Origin: Teichococcus aestuarii
GTDB lineage: Bacteria; Pseudomonadota; Alphaproteobacteria; Acetobacterales; Acetobacteraceae
Assembly: GCF_003116135.1 (NCBI RefSeq)
Contig: NZ_PDOA01000004.1
Coordinates: 248,001-312,000 of the forward strand
DNA length: 64,000 nucleotides
Direction: 5' to 3'
A program made the position numbers and the translations under genes. Below, one piece after another: positions 46,461 to 55,212 of this stretch. The notes below the pieces were generated by a model. The model saw only the letters and a list, made by a program, of their open reading frames with translations, did not search any database and was not told where the DNA came from. Every line of letters begins with the position of its first letter. The stretch's first letter is position 1.

Positions 46461-46645
46461 CCTCACCTCCCACATGCCCGAAAGGGCACCGGGCAGAAGG
46501 GTGGGTTGTTCGTGGCGCGGGTCAAGCCCATCTGCCACCGGCCCGACGAAGGGGCGGGGGCGGCGCCGATATCGCCGCTTGCCGGCTTCTGCTATGCGGG
46601 CGCGATGGAACGCGACCCTGGCGGGGCCAGGGCGTGGAGAGGTCA

Positions 46646-47995
46646 GTGACGAGCGTAACCCTGCCGCATCAGCCCGCCGCAAGGCCGGACATCCTTCTCG
46701 ACACCGGGCGCGTGGCGGCCCTCTACCAGAAGCGGGCGGGCGAGACGCTGATCGTCTCCTTCGCGCCCCGGCAGGAGCGCCCTTCCATCTGGGGGCAGTC
46801 CTTTCTCGGCCGCTTCGGCGTCTCGCTGCTGGGGCTGACGGATTATCATGCCAGCTGGTTTCCCGAGCAGGACATGGCGCAGATCCTGCCGCGGCTGGAG
46901 GGGCTGCTGGCCGGCTACCGCCGCGTGATCCTGTATGGCTTCAGCATGGGGGCCTATGCCGCGCTGAAGTACAGCGGCCGCCTGCGGGCCGGCGTGACGC
47001 TGGCCTTCTCGCCCCAGTTCTCCATCGAGCCCGGCCGTGTCGGGCATTTCGATCATCGTCGCACCCGTCTCTTCCATCGCCCGGAGCTGCATGACGGGAT
47101 GCAGATCGTGCCCGGCGATCTCGCCGGCCAGGCCGTGCTGTTCTTCGACCCGCTGTTCCGCGAGGATGCCAGCCACGCGGCGCTGATCGCGCAGGCGGGG
47201 CCGGTGGCCTGCGTTCCCACGCCCTTCTCGCGGCATGATTCCATCCGTTTCGCCGTCAGCACCGGGATGGTGGAGGACCTGCTGCGGGAGGCCGTGCGGC
47301 AGGGTGGGGTGGATGCAGGCGCGGCGCGGCGCCAGCGCCGGGCGCGGCGCCTGCTCTGCCCGGATTACGTGCGGGCGGTGGCCGGCCTGCTGGACCGCCG
47401 GAGTGGCCCGGAGAGCGGCATGTGGCTGCTGGGCCGCGCTCTGGCGGCGGGCAACGACGCGCCCGCCCTGCATCTGGAGCATGCGGAGCGCCTGCTGGAC
47501 GAAGCCCGCGTGGCCGAGGCCGAGGCCGCCCTCTGCGCCCTGCCCGAGACGCTGAAGCCCACCCAGCAGGCGGTGCTGGCCGATGTGCAGCGCCGCCTCG
47601 CCCTGCACACCGGCCAGGATGCGCCCGACCCGCGCGCCTTCCCCGCCGGGGACGCGGCCTGGGCCGAGACGGCCGAGTTCGTCCGCCAGCGCCGGCTGCC
47701 GGGCGAGACGGTGCTGGCGCCCGCCTCCTTCGGCACGATCCTGGAAGGCTGCGCGGCGGCGCTGCCGGAGGAAGCGAGGCCGGATTGGGCCGTGGTCCGC
47801 AAGAGCGCCATGGCCGGCCTCGGCCATCCCCGCCTGCGGGAGCTGGCGCGCAACACCACGCCGGTCTTCGCCAATGCCGAGTTCGTGGTCTGGGCGCGCC
47901 AGCCCAGCTTCGGCATGGTGGATCTGCGCGGCACGCCCGAGGTGCGGGCCATGCTGCGCGACATCGAGGGGATGTGGGGCGAGATCGGCGCCTGA
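46646..47995 (+). CDS. Alpha/beta-hydrolase-like protein with a long C-terminal region, unknown function
   Basis: 449 residues. The N-terminal third looks like an alpha/beta hydrolase: a strand-rich part then the nucleophile elbow YGFSMGAYAAL with S100. A middle part (about 210-330) is helical with TPR-like character (HLEHAERLLDEARVAEAEAAL). The C-terminal part (about 340-449) contains VLAPASFGTILEG and NTTPVFANAEFVVWARQP and resembles nothing I can name. It may be an esterase or act on a surface polysaccharide, but that is a guess. GTG 46646 has GGAG upstream; GTG 46634 is a possible longer start. Confidence 0.7.
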   Translation: MTSVTLPHQPAARPDILLDTGRVAALYQKRAGETLIVSFAPRQERPSIWGQSFLGRFGVSLLGLTDYHASWFPEQDMAQILPRLEGLLAGYRRVILYGFSMGAYAALKYSGRLRAGVTLAFSPQFSIEPGRVGHFDHRRTRLFHRPELHDGMQIVPGDLAGQAVLFFDPLFREDASHAALIAQAGPVACVPTPFSRHDSIRFAVSTGMVEDLLREAVRQGGVDAGAARRQRRARRLLCPDYVRAVAGLLDRRSGPESGMWLLGRALAAGNDAPALHLEHAERLLDEARVAEAEAALCALPETLKPTQQAVLADVQRRLALHTGQDAPDPRAFPAGDAAWAETAEFVRQRRLPGETVLAPASFGTILEGCAAALPEEARPDWAVVRKSAMAGLGHPRLRELARNTTPVFANAEFVVWARQPSFGMVDLRGTPEVRAMLRDIEGMWGEIGA

Positions 47996-47999
47996 GCGC

Positions 48000-49256
48000 C
48001 TACTTCCCCCGCGCGCGCGGCCGCTCGAACACCACCACCGCCTCCAGCTGCGCCGACCACAGGAACTGGTCGATCGGCGTGGCCTTCGCCACGCGCCATC
48101 CGGCGGCGTGCAGCAGCTTGCCGTCGCGCGTCAGCGCCGTGGGATTGCACGAGACGTAGATGATCCGTTGCAGCGCGCTGCGGGCGAGCGCCGGCATCTG
48201 CTCGGCCGCGCCGGCGAAGGGCGGGTCCAGCACCAGCGCCGCGAAGCTCTCCAGCTCCTTCGCGCTCAGCGGCTGCCGCGCCAGGTCCCGCCGCGTGGCA
48301 GTGACGCGGCCGCCCGCCTTGCGCGCCGCCGCGTCCAGCGCCGCCACGGCCTCCGGCGCCCCCTCGAAGGCGGCGACGCGGGCGCGCTCCGCCAGCGGGA
48401 AGGAGAGGGTGCCAAGCCCGGCATGCAGCTCCGCGATGCGCGCCTTGCCGGTGAGCTTCGGCAGGCCCTCCAGCACCGCCGCGACGATGGCCGCCTCGCC
48501 CTGCGGCGTGGCCTGCAGGAAGGCGCCGGGCGGCGGCGCCACGCTCACCCCCGCGAAGGCGATGCCGGCCGAACCGAGCTGCGCCAGCGTCTCCGTGGCG
48601 CCCCCCTTCAGCCCGGCGCCGGCGATGCGCGGGATGCCCTGCGCGGCGGCGAAGGCGGCCAGCGCGGCCCGCTCCTGCACGCCGGGCGCGCCGTCCAGCC
48701 GCAGCAGCAGGTCCGGCCCCGTGTCCAGCAGGTTCAGCACCGCCGAGCCCTCGCGGCGGAAGGATTGCAGCCCGCGCAGCAGCGCCCGCAGGGGCTCGAA
48801 CAGCGCCACCAGCGCCGGGTCCAGCACATGGCAGGTGGAGAGGTCCTCCACGGCGCCGCTGCCGCGGCTGTGGAAGCCCAGCACCACGCTGCCATCCGGG
48901 CGGCGGCGCAGCGCCAGATCGGCCCGGCGGCGGGTGGCGGGGGGCGTGACGCGGGTCTCGGCCACTGGCGCATCCTCGAAGCCGGCGCGGGCGAGGGCCT
49001 CGGCCAGCCGGTCCCGCTTCCAGGCGGCATAGGGGGGGATGCCCCAGTGCTGCAGCACGCAGCCGCCGCAGGGGCCGAAATGCGGGCAGGGGGGCGCCAC
49101 ACGCTCGGGGCTCGGGGAGAGCACCACCGGGCCTTCCGGGCGCACCACCTCGCCAGGAAGCACGCCGGGGAGGAACAGGCGGGCGCCGTCCGGCGCGGTG
49201 GCCACACCATCGCCGGCGGCGCCCAGGGCCTCGATCGTCACTTGCACCGGCAGCAT
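48000..49256 (-). CDS. Class I SAM-dependent RNA m5U methyltransferase (TrmA/RlmC/RlmD family)
   Basis: 418 residues. An N-terminal TRAM-like domain is followed by the [4Fe-4S] motif in PPCPHFGPCGGC with a fourth Cys further on (STCHVLDP). The SAM site is LHAGLGTLSFPLA, the substrate-binding Asp is in LVLDPPFAG, and the catalytic Cys is in IIYVSCNPTALTRD. These enzymes make 5-methyluridine in 23S rRNA or tRNA; which one cannot be told. In alphaproteobacteria this gene is usually annotated RlmD-like. It begins after a GC hairpin that ends the upstream gcdH transcript. Confidence 0.9.
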   Translation of the reverse strand: MLPVQVTIEALGAAGDGVATAPDGARLFLPGVLPGEVVRPEGPVVLSPSPERVAPPCPHFGPCGGCVLQHWGIPPYAAWKRDRLAEALARAGFEDAPVAETRVTPPATRRRADLALRRRPDGSVVLGFHSRGSGAVEDLSTCHVLDPALVALFEPLRALLRGLQSFRREGSAVLNLLDTGPDLLLRLDGAPGVQERAALAAFAAAQGIPRIAGAGLKGGATETLAQLGSAGIAFAGVSVAPPPGAFLQATPQGEAAIVAAVLEGLPKLTGKARIAELHAGLGTLSFPLAERARVAAFEGAPEAVAALDAAARKAGGRVTATRRDLARQPLSAKELESFAALVLDPPFAGAAEQMPALARSALQRIIYVSCNPTALTRDGKLLHAAGWRVAKATPIDQFLWSAQLEAVVVFERPRARGK

Positions 49257-49270
49257 CCCTTCAAACGCAA

Positions 49271-49293
49271 CAAGGGGGGCTTTGCCCCCCTTG
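49271..49293 (-). terminator. Terminator after gcdH
   Basis: Read on the minus strand: CAAGGGGGGC, AAA, GCCCCCCTTG, then TTGCGTTT. A second small hairpin (CCAGGAACC/GGTTCTTGG) comes before it. A nearly identical G/C hairpin lies inside the 5' end of ctaB at 7752. Confidence 0.65.
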
Positions 49294-49338
49294 GAAACCC
49301 CCGACCAAGAACCTGAGGTTCCTGGACCTCCCCTTTGT

Positions 49339-50529
49339 TCAGCCGAAGGCGTTCAGGCCGGTCTGGGCACGGCCCAGGATCAGCGCGTGCACGTCATGCG
49401 TGCCCTCGTAGGTGTTCACCGCCTCGAGGTTCATGACGTGGCGGATGACATGGTACTCGTCGGCGATGCCGTTGCCGCCGTGCATGTCACGCGACACGCG
49501 GGCGATGTCGAGCGCCTTGCCGCAGCTGTTGCGCTTGCAGAGGCTGATCATCTCCGGCGCCACGCGGTGCTCGTCGAACAGCCGGCCGAGGCGCAGCACG
49601 CTCTGCAGGCCCAGCGTGATCTCGGTCTGCATGTCGGCCAGCTTCTTCTGGACGAGCTGGGTGTTGGCCAGCGGGCGGCCGAACATCTTGCGCTCCATGG
49701 TGTAGGTGCGCGCGGCGTGCCAGCAGAACTCGGCCGCCCCCAGCGCGCCCCAGGCGATGCCGTAGCGGGCGCGGTTGAGGCAGGAGAACGGGCCCTTCAG
49801 CCCCTTCACGTCCAGCCGGTTCTCCTCCGGGACGAACACCTCCTCCATCATGATCATGCCGGTGGTGGAGGCGCGCAGGCTGAACTTGCCCTCGATCTTC
49901 GGCGCGGTCAGGCCCTTCATGCCCTTCTCGAGCACGAAGCCGCGCACGTCGCCCGCATCGTCCTTCGCCCAGACGACGAAGACATCGGCGATCGGGGAGT
50001 TGGTGATCCAGGTCTTGGAGCCGGAGACCAGGTAGCCGCCATCCACCTTCTTGGCGCGGGTGCGCATGGAGGAGGGGTCGGAGCCGGCATCGGGCTCGGT
50101 CAGGCCGAAGCAGCCGACCAGCTCGCCCTTCTGCATCCCCGGCAGCAGCCGGTCCTTCAGCGCGTCCGTGCCATAGGCCCAGATCGGGAACATCGCCAGC
50201 GAGGACTGCACCGAGAAGGCGGAGCGGTAGCCGCTGTCCACGCGCTCCACCTCGCGGGCGATCAGCCCGTAGGAGACGTAGTTGACGCCGGCGCAGCCAT
50301 GGCTGTCGAGCGTCGCGCCCAGGAAGCCCATCTCGCCGAACTCGTTCATGATCTCCCGGTGGAAGACCTCGTGGCGGTTGGCCTCCAGCACGCGCGGGAA
50401 CAGCTTCTCCTGGCAGTAGTCGCGCGCCGCGTCGCGGATCATGCGCTCATCTTCGGAGAGCTGGTCTTCCAGCAGCAGGGCGTCGTCCCAGACGAAGCTC
50501 GGCTTGGCGGCTTGGGTCACGACATTCAT
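49339..50529 (-). CDS. gcdH: Glutaryl-CoA dehydrogenase (acyl-CoA dehydrogenase family)
   Basis: 396 residues. The acyl-CoA dehydrogenase fold is complete, with [20 protein letters not shown] in the FAD/substrate region, [18 protein letters not shown], and the catalytic Glu in [18 protein letters not shown]. The [10 protein letters not shown] ending and the N-terminal [20 protein letters not shown] point to glutaryl-CoA dehydrogenase, which oxidises and decarboxylates glutaryl-CoA to crotonyl-CoA in lysine/tryptophan breakdown. It is a single gene in this context. Confidence 0.93.
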   Translation of the reverse strand: MNVVTQAAKPSFVWDDALLLEDQLSEDERMIRDAARDYCQEKLFPRVLEANRHEVFHREIMNEFGEMGFLGATLDSHGCAGVNYVSYGLIAREVERVDSGYRSAFSVQSSLAMFPIWAYGTDALKDRLLPGMQKGELVGCFGLTEPDAGSDPSSMRTRAKKVDGGYLVSGSKTWITNSPIADVFVVWAKDDAGDVRGFVLEKGMKGLTAPKIEGKFSLRASTTGMIMMEEVFVPEENRLDVKGLKGPFSCLNRARYGIAWGALGAAEFCWHAARTYTMERKMFGRPLANTQLVQKKLADMQTEITLGLQSVLRLGRLFDEHRVAPEMISLCKRNSCGKALDIARVSRDMHGGNGIADEYHVIRHVMNLEAVNTYEGTHDVHALILGRAQTGLNAFG

Positions 50530-50695
50530 GGGGTTTCTCTCCTGCTGGTGCCGGCCCTGCTGGAGCCGGTGTGGGCGCGCATGGGGCCCGGACGCCGATA
50601 TCGATGGCGGAGAGTGGCCCCGTTGTCCCCGCGCGGCAATCGCCGCCGCCCGCCCCGCCCGTAGCTTCGGGAGGGCCGGGCGGCGCGGTTCGGTC

Positions 50696-52531
50696 TCAGG
50701 CGGCTTCCGCCCCCCGCTCGCTGTCCAGCTCGGCCGGCGACTCGGCGGCGCCGGTATCGCGTTGCGGGCGCGGAATCGGGATGAGCATGAAGGCCGGGAC
50801 CATGTCGCCGAAGCCACGCACCGGCGGGCCCAGATCGTCCCGATCCCGGCGGTTGTCCTCGCGCCGGTGCTCGCGGCGGCGGTCATCCCGGTCGCGCGGA
50901 GCGCGCGCGTCATCCCGGTCGCGCGGAGCGCGCGCGTCATCCCGGTCGCGCGGAGCGCGTGCCTCGTCCCGCTCGCGCGGAGCGCGCGCCTCGTCCCGCT
51001 CGCGCGGAATGCGGGCTTCGTCCCGCTCGCGCGGAGCGCGTGCCTCCTCGCGCTCGCGCGCGGGGCGGGCCTCCTCGCGGCGTGGGCCGTGCTCGGCGCC
51101 CGGCTCCGCCTCGGGGCGCAGACGATTGGCGCCGCGGCGAACGATCTCCTTCTCGCCGCGCTCCTTCTCGCCGCGCTCCTTCTCGCCCCGGTCCTTCTCG
51201 CCCCGGCGCGGCTCGGCGGCACGGCCGCCCTTGCCGGCGGGCCGGCCACGACCACGCCCGCCACGCGGCGCGGCGGCGGCCTCGGCCAGCTCCTCCTCCG
51301 TCACCGGGTCCAGCCCGGGGATCTCGATGCGCGGGATCGGCTTGCCGGTCAGCTTCTCGATCGCCTCCACCAGCTTCACGTCATCGGCGGTGGCGATGGT
51401 GTAGGCGCGGCCCTCGCGGCCCGCCCGGCCGGTGCGGCCGATGCGGTGGACATAGTCCTCGTCGCGGAACGGCACGTCGAAGTTGAAGACGTGGGACAGG
51501 CCGCCGATGTCGATGCCGCGGGCCGCCACGTCGGAGCAGACCAGCAGCTGCAGCTCGCCCGCCTTGAACTTCTCCAGCGTCGCGAAGCGCACGGACTGCG
51601 GCAGGTCGCCATGCAGCGCGCCGGCGGCGAAGCCGTGCTTGCCCAGGCTCTTGTGCAGGATGTCCACGTCGCGCTTGCGGTTGCAGAAGATCAGCGCGTT
51701 CTGCACGTCCTCGCTGCGGATCAGCCGGCGCAGCGCCTCGCGCTTGTCGTGCGGCTGCACCAGGGCGAGGCCGGCGGTGATGGTGGTGGCCACCGAGGCG
51801 GGGGCGGAGACGGTGATGGTCTTGGGGTTCTGCAGGAAGGCATCGGCCAGCCTGCGGATCTCGGGCGCCATGGTGGCGCTGAAGAACAGCGTCTGGCGCA
51901 GCGGCGGCAGCATGGAGACGATGCGCTCGACATCGGGGATGAACCCCATGTCCAGCATGCGGTCCGCCTCGTCGATCACCAGCACCTTGCAGTCGGCCAG
52001 CATGACGCGGCCGCGGTCGAACAGGTCGAGCAGGCGGCCGGGCGTCGCGATCAGCACGTCCACGCCCTTGTCCAGCACGTCCCGCTGGTCGGACATGCTC
52101 TCGCCGCCGATCAGCAGGGCATGGTTCAGCTTCATGTGCTGGCCGTACTTGACGAAGTTCTCGGCCACCTGCAGCGCCAGCTCGCGCGTCGGCTCCAGGA
52201 TCAGGCTGCGCGGCATGCGCGCCTTGGCCCGGCTGCCGGCCAGGATGTCCATCATCGGCAGCACGAAGCTGGCGGTCTTGCCGGTGCCCGTCTGGGCGCA
52301 GCCCATCACGTCGCGGCCCATCAGCACCACCGGGATGGCCTGCTCCTGGATCGGCGTGGGGTGCACGTAGCCGGCCTCGGACACGCCGCGCAGCAGGGCC
52401 TCGGACAGCCCCAGATCCTCGAAGGTGGCGCGCGGCGGCTCCGGCTCGGCGGGCGAGACAGCGGCCTCGGCCAGCTCGGCGGCCGGCACGGCGGCTTCGG
52501 CCGGCACGGGGGGCGTGGCCGGGTTGGTCAT
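50696..52531 (-). CDS. DEAD-box ATP-dependent RNA helicase with a repetitive charged tail
   Basis: 611 residues. All helicase motifs are present: Q motif ([15 protein letters not shown] and [10 protein letters not shown]), [36 protein letters not shown] and [11 protein letters not shown]. The C-terminal 190 residues are low complexity: [17 protein letters not shown] repeats, and seven 9-residue units of the type ARAPRDRDD. Such basic tails bind RNA. ATG 52531 is the likely start; a TTG at 52591 would add 20 residues and cannot be excluded. RhlE-like function (ribosome assembly, mRNA decay) is inferred. Confidence 0.93.
   Translation of the reverse strand: MTNPATPPVPAEAAVPAAELAEAAVSPAEPEPPRATFEDLGLSEALLRGVSEAGYVHPTPIQEQAIPVVLMGRDVMGCAQTGTGKTASFVLPMMDILAGSRAKARMPRSLILEPTRELALQVAENFVKYGQHMKLNHALLIGGESMSDQRDVLDKGVDVLIATPGRLLDLFDRGRVMLADCKVLVIDEADRMLDMGFIPDVERIVSMLPPLRQTLFFSATMAPEIRRLADAFLQNPKTITVSAPASVATTITAGLALVQPHDKREALRRLIRSEDVQNALIFCNRKRDVDILHKSLGKHGFAAGALHGDLPQSVRFATLEKFKAGELQLLVCSDVAARGIDIGGLSHVFNFDVPFRDEDYVHRIGRTGRAGREGRAYTIATADDVKLVEAIEKLTGKPIPRIEIPGLDPVTEEELAEAAAAPRGGRGRGRPAGKGGRAAEPRRGEKDRGEKERGEKERGEKEIVRRGANRLRPEAEPGAEHGPRREEARPAREREEARAPRERDEARIPRERDEARAPRERDEARAPRDRDDARAPRDRDDARAPRDRDDRRREHRREDNRRDRDDLGPPVRGFGDMVPAFMLIPIPRPQRDTGAAESPAELDSERGAEAA
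50883..51075 (-). repeat. 27-bp tandem repeat in the helicase gene
   Basis: About seven in-frame units coding 9-residue blocks ([36 protein letters not shown], then ARAPRDRDD three times). The last three units are almost identical at the DNA level, which suggests recent unit duplication. Confidence 0.8.
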
Positions 52532-52796
52532 GGCATCGGAAAGCTCGTCTTCGGCCACGCGGGGCGCGGTCACGTCAGGCTGATCGCTCAAGGGCAGTCG
52601 GTTCCTTCGCCGGCAGGCGGCGGGATGTGTGCGGGCGGCCACGCGAAAGCCACGCGGCCAATCTCCGGATCTCCGAGACCCGCATATGCGCCGCTCGCAC
52701 CGGCTTGGCAAGGTTTTCCACCGCCCGCCGGGCCATTCCCTGCCGCATTTGGTGTGGTTGCCGGCTCGGCGCCAGGGGCGTAACAGCAGGAGCGTG

Positions 52797-53495
52797 ATGC
52801 CGAACCGACACGACCTGCTGCTGCTGCCCGGCCTGCTGTGCGACGCGCGGCTGTGGCGCGACCCGATCGCGGCCCTGGCCGACCTGGCCGAGTGCCAGGT
52901 GGCCGACCTGACCCAGGACGACACGCTGCGCGGCATGGCGCTGCGCGCGCTGGAGGCGGCGCCGCCGCGCTTCGCCCTGGCCGGGCTGTCGATGGGCGGC
53001 TACGTCGCCTTCGAGATCCTGCGCCTGGCGCCGGAGCGGGTGACGCGGCTGGCGCTGTTCGACACCTCCGCCCGCCCCGACACGGAGGAGGCGGCGCGCC
53101 GCCGCCGCGGCCTGATGGCGCTGACCCGCACCGGCCAGTTCCGCGGCGTCACGCCCCGGCTGCTGCCCAGCCTGCTGCACCCCGACGCGGTGGAGGGGCC
53201 GCTCGGCCACGAGGTGCGCGCCATGGCCGACCGGGTGGGGCGCGAGGCCTTCCTGCGGCAGCAGCTGGCCATCCTGCAGCGCCCCGACTCCCGGCCGATG
53301 CTGCCGGAGATCCGGCTGCCCACCCTGGTCGCGGTGGGGGAGCAGGACATCCTGACCCCGCCCGAGCTGGCCGAGGAGATCGCCGCCGGCATCCCCGGCG
53401 CGCGGCTGGAGCGCATCGCGCAATCCGGCCACCTGCCGACAATGGAGCAGCCCGCGGCGGCTGCGGCCCTGATGCGGGGCTGGCTCGCCGGCTGA
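52797..53495 (+). CDS. Alpha/beta hydrolase
   Basis: 232 residues. The catalytic triad can be placed: S65 in AGLSMGGYVAFEIL, D184 in VAVGEQDILTPPE, and H212 in AQSGHLPTMEQP. The layout (LLLLPGLLCDARLW at the N-terminus) is that of small MhpC/esterase-like hydrolases. The substrate is unknown. ATG 52797 has CAGCAGGAG ahead. It is divergent from the helicase gene, with 265 bp between their chosen starts, which also hold the helicase's alternative TTG start. Confidence 0.9.
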   Translation: MPNRHDLLLLPGLLCDARLWRDPIAALADLAECQVADLTQDDTLRGMALRALEAAPPRFALAGLSMGGYVAFEILRLAPERVTRLALFDTSARPDTEEAARRRRGLMALTRTGQFRGVTPRLLPSLLHPDAVEGPLGHEVRAMADRVGREAFLRQQLAILQRPDSRPMLPEIRLPTLVAVGEQDILTPPELAEEIAAGIPGARLERIAQSGHLPTMEQPAAAAALMRGWLAG

Positions 53496-53618
53496 GCCGG
53501 CACGCGGCGCGCGTCCGCAAGGCCGGGGGGAGCAGGGAAGGGGAGGGCTGGCGGGGCGGGGGGCGGCGCGCCATCTCAAAGGCTGGACGGCGCGGTGCCG
53601 CCCCGGAGGTGCTGCGTC

Positions 53619-53951
53619 ATGCGCATGAAGCTCGGTCTCGTCCTGGCGGGCCTGATGCTGGCGGGGCTGCCGGCCGGTTCCGCCCTGGCCCGGGGCGGGG
53701 TCTGGATCGGCATCGGCCCCGCCTACCCGGCCTACCCCGACCCTTATCCCGCCTATCCCTACGCTCCCGTGCCGGCGCCATATCCGCCGCCCGCCTATTC
53801 CTATGCCCCGCCGGCCGTCGAGGGGCGGCTGGGGCAGGCCTGCTACGCCGGGCCCTACATGTGTCAGCTCGATCAGCCGGGCTATGTCGGCCAGGCCTGC
53901 TCCTGCCCGGCGCGGCCGGGCGAACGCGCCTGGGGGCAGGTGGGCGACTGA
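53619..53951 (+). CDS. Small secreted Tyr/Pro-rich protein
   Basis: 110 residues from ATG 53619 (GGAGGTG upstream; a second ATG at 53625). A signal peptide (MKLGLVLAGLMLAGLPAGSALA) is followed by a low-complexity region of PAYPAYPDPYPAYPYAP type and a C-terminal part with four cysteines (QACYAGPYMCQ and GQACSCPA). No named family. It is 90 bp ahead of bcsZ on the same strand, so a link to the cell envelope or cellulose locus is possible but not shown. Confidence 0.65.
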   Translation: MRMKLGLVLAGLMLAGLPAGSALARGGVWIGIGPAYPAYPDPYPAYPYAPVPAPYPPPAYSYAPPAVEGRLGQACYAGPYMCQLDQPGYVGQACSCPARPGERAWGQVGD

Positions 53952-54040
53952 GCGCGGCGCCCAGCGCGGCGTCCAGCGAGGCGCCGGGGCGGCCGGCGCC
54001 GTAACCAATCGGCAAGGGGCGCGGCCCAACTCTTGGGGCC

Positions 54041-55108
54041 ATGCCGTCGCCCTTCTCCCGGCGCGCCCTGATGGTCGCGCTGGCCACCGCCTCCACGGCC
54101 GGCGCGCCCCTGGCCGGTGCCCTGGCCGCCATGCCGGTGCCCGGCGCGCCGCCGCCCGCCCCGCTGCTGGAAGGCTGGCAGCGCTTCCGCCGGGCCTTCC
54201 TGCGCCCGGAGGGGCGGGTGGTGGACACCGGCAACCAGGGCGTCTCGCATTCGGAAGGGCAGGGCTGGGCCCTCTATTGTGCCGAGCGCTGCGACGACCG
54301 CGTGCATTTCGACCGCATCTGGAACTGGACCCGGCAGGTCCTCTCCCGCCCGCAGGACCGGCTGCTGGCCTGGCGCTACATGCCGGGCGGCATCAACCCC
54401 GTGCCCGACCGCAACAACGCCGCCGATGGAGACCTGTTCATCGCCGCATCCCTGCTGCTGGCCGGGCAGCGCTGGGGGGAGGCGGCCTATACCGATGCAG
54501 GGGCCGCCATCGCGCGGGACGTGCTGCGCCTGCTGCTGCGCGAGGTGGCGGGGGGCACCGTGCTGCTGCCCGCGCTCGATGGCTTCGAGGCGGCGGACCA
54601 TGTGGTCCTGAACCCGTCCTACTATGCCTTTCCCATCCTCGGCGTGCTGGCCCGCGCGGTGCCCGATCCGGCCTGGCTGCGCCTGGCGCAGGACGGGCTG
54701 GCCCTGCTCCGCCGCGCCCGCTTCGGCCGCTGGAGCCTGCCGCCGGACTGGCTGAGCCTGCGCCGCGCCGATGGCGCGCTCGGCCTGCCGCCGCGCTGGC
54801 CGGGCCGCTTCTCCTACGATGCGGTGCGTATCCCCCTCTACCTGTGCTGGGCCGGGCTGGAGGATGAGGCGCCCGTGCAGGCGGCCCGCCAGTTCTGGGC
54901 AGATCCGGCGCATGCCTATCCGCCCGCCTGGGTGGATCTGCTCAGCAACCGTACCGCGCCTTATCCGGCCTCGCCGGGCATGCAGGAGATCGGCCGGTGG
55001 GTGAGGGAGCTGGCCGGATATCCCCCCGGAGGCATCAGCACCATGCCGCGGCAGGATGATTATTACTCAAATGTCTTAAAAATATTGACAATGTCTGCAA
55101 AAACGTAA
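54041..55108 (+). CDS. bcsZ: Cellulase of glycoside hydrolase family 8 (BcsZ/CMCax type)
   Basis: 355 residues with a signal peptide (about 1-30, ending GALAAM). The GH8 catalytic acid is E72 in VSHSEGQGWAL, and the Asp region D129/D131 in NNAADGDLFIAA is the second conserved site; VLNPSYYAFPI is another family block. This endo-beta-1,4-glucanase acts in the periplasm and is needed for proper cellulose export in related systems. Its place ahead of the synthase genes, instead of between bcsB and bcsC, resembles cmcax in Komagataeibacter. Its 3' end is AT-rich and may hold the next promoter. Confidence 0.92.
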   Translation: MPSPFSRRALMVALATASTAGAPLAGALAAMPVPGAPPPAPLLEGWQRFRRAFLRPEGRVVDTGNQGVSHSEGQGWALYCAERCDDRVHFDRIWNWTRQVLSRPQDRLLAWRYMPGGINPVPDRNNAADGDLFIAASLLLAGQRWGEAAYTDAGAAIARDVLRLLLREVAGGTVLLPALDGFEAADHVVLNPSYYAFPILGVLARAVPDPAWLRLAQDGLALLRRARFGRWSLPPDWLSLRRADGALGLPPRWPGRFSYDAVRIPLYLCWAGLEDEAPVQAARQFWADPAHAYPPAWVDLLSNRTAPYPASPGMQEIGRWVRELAGYPPGGISTMPRQDDYYSNVLKILTMSAKT

Positions 55109-55111
55109 TTT
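55085..55111 (+). promoter_or_regulatory. Possible promoter for the bcs genes downstream of bcsZ
   Basis: TTGACA (55085-55090) with TAATTT 15 bp further (55106-55111), or ATTTGC at 17 bp. It overlaps the last codons of bcsZ in an AT-rich patch (55060-55180) ahead of the BcsP-like gene. The -35 is perfect and the -10 is poor, so this is a weak call. Confidence 0.35.
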
Positions 55112-55212
55112 GCCAAATTTCGATACCATTCCGGTTGAATATGTAGGAATGCTGTCTACCACACGGAAGGCGAAGCGGTCATTCTGTGCGGGGTCGGAGG
55201 AGCCGGACGGAT

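Noticed and set aside
50883-51075. CRISPR-like 27-bp repeats in the helicase gene
   Set aside because: Contiguous, in-frame coding repeats without spacers.
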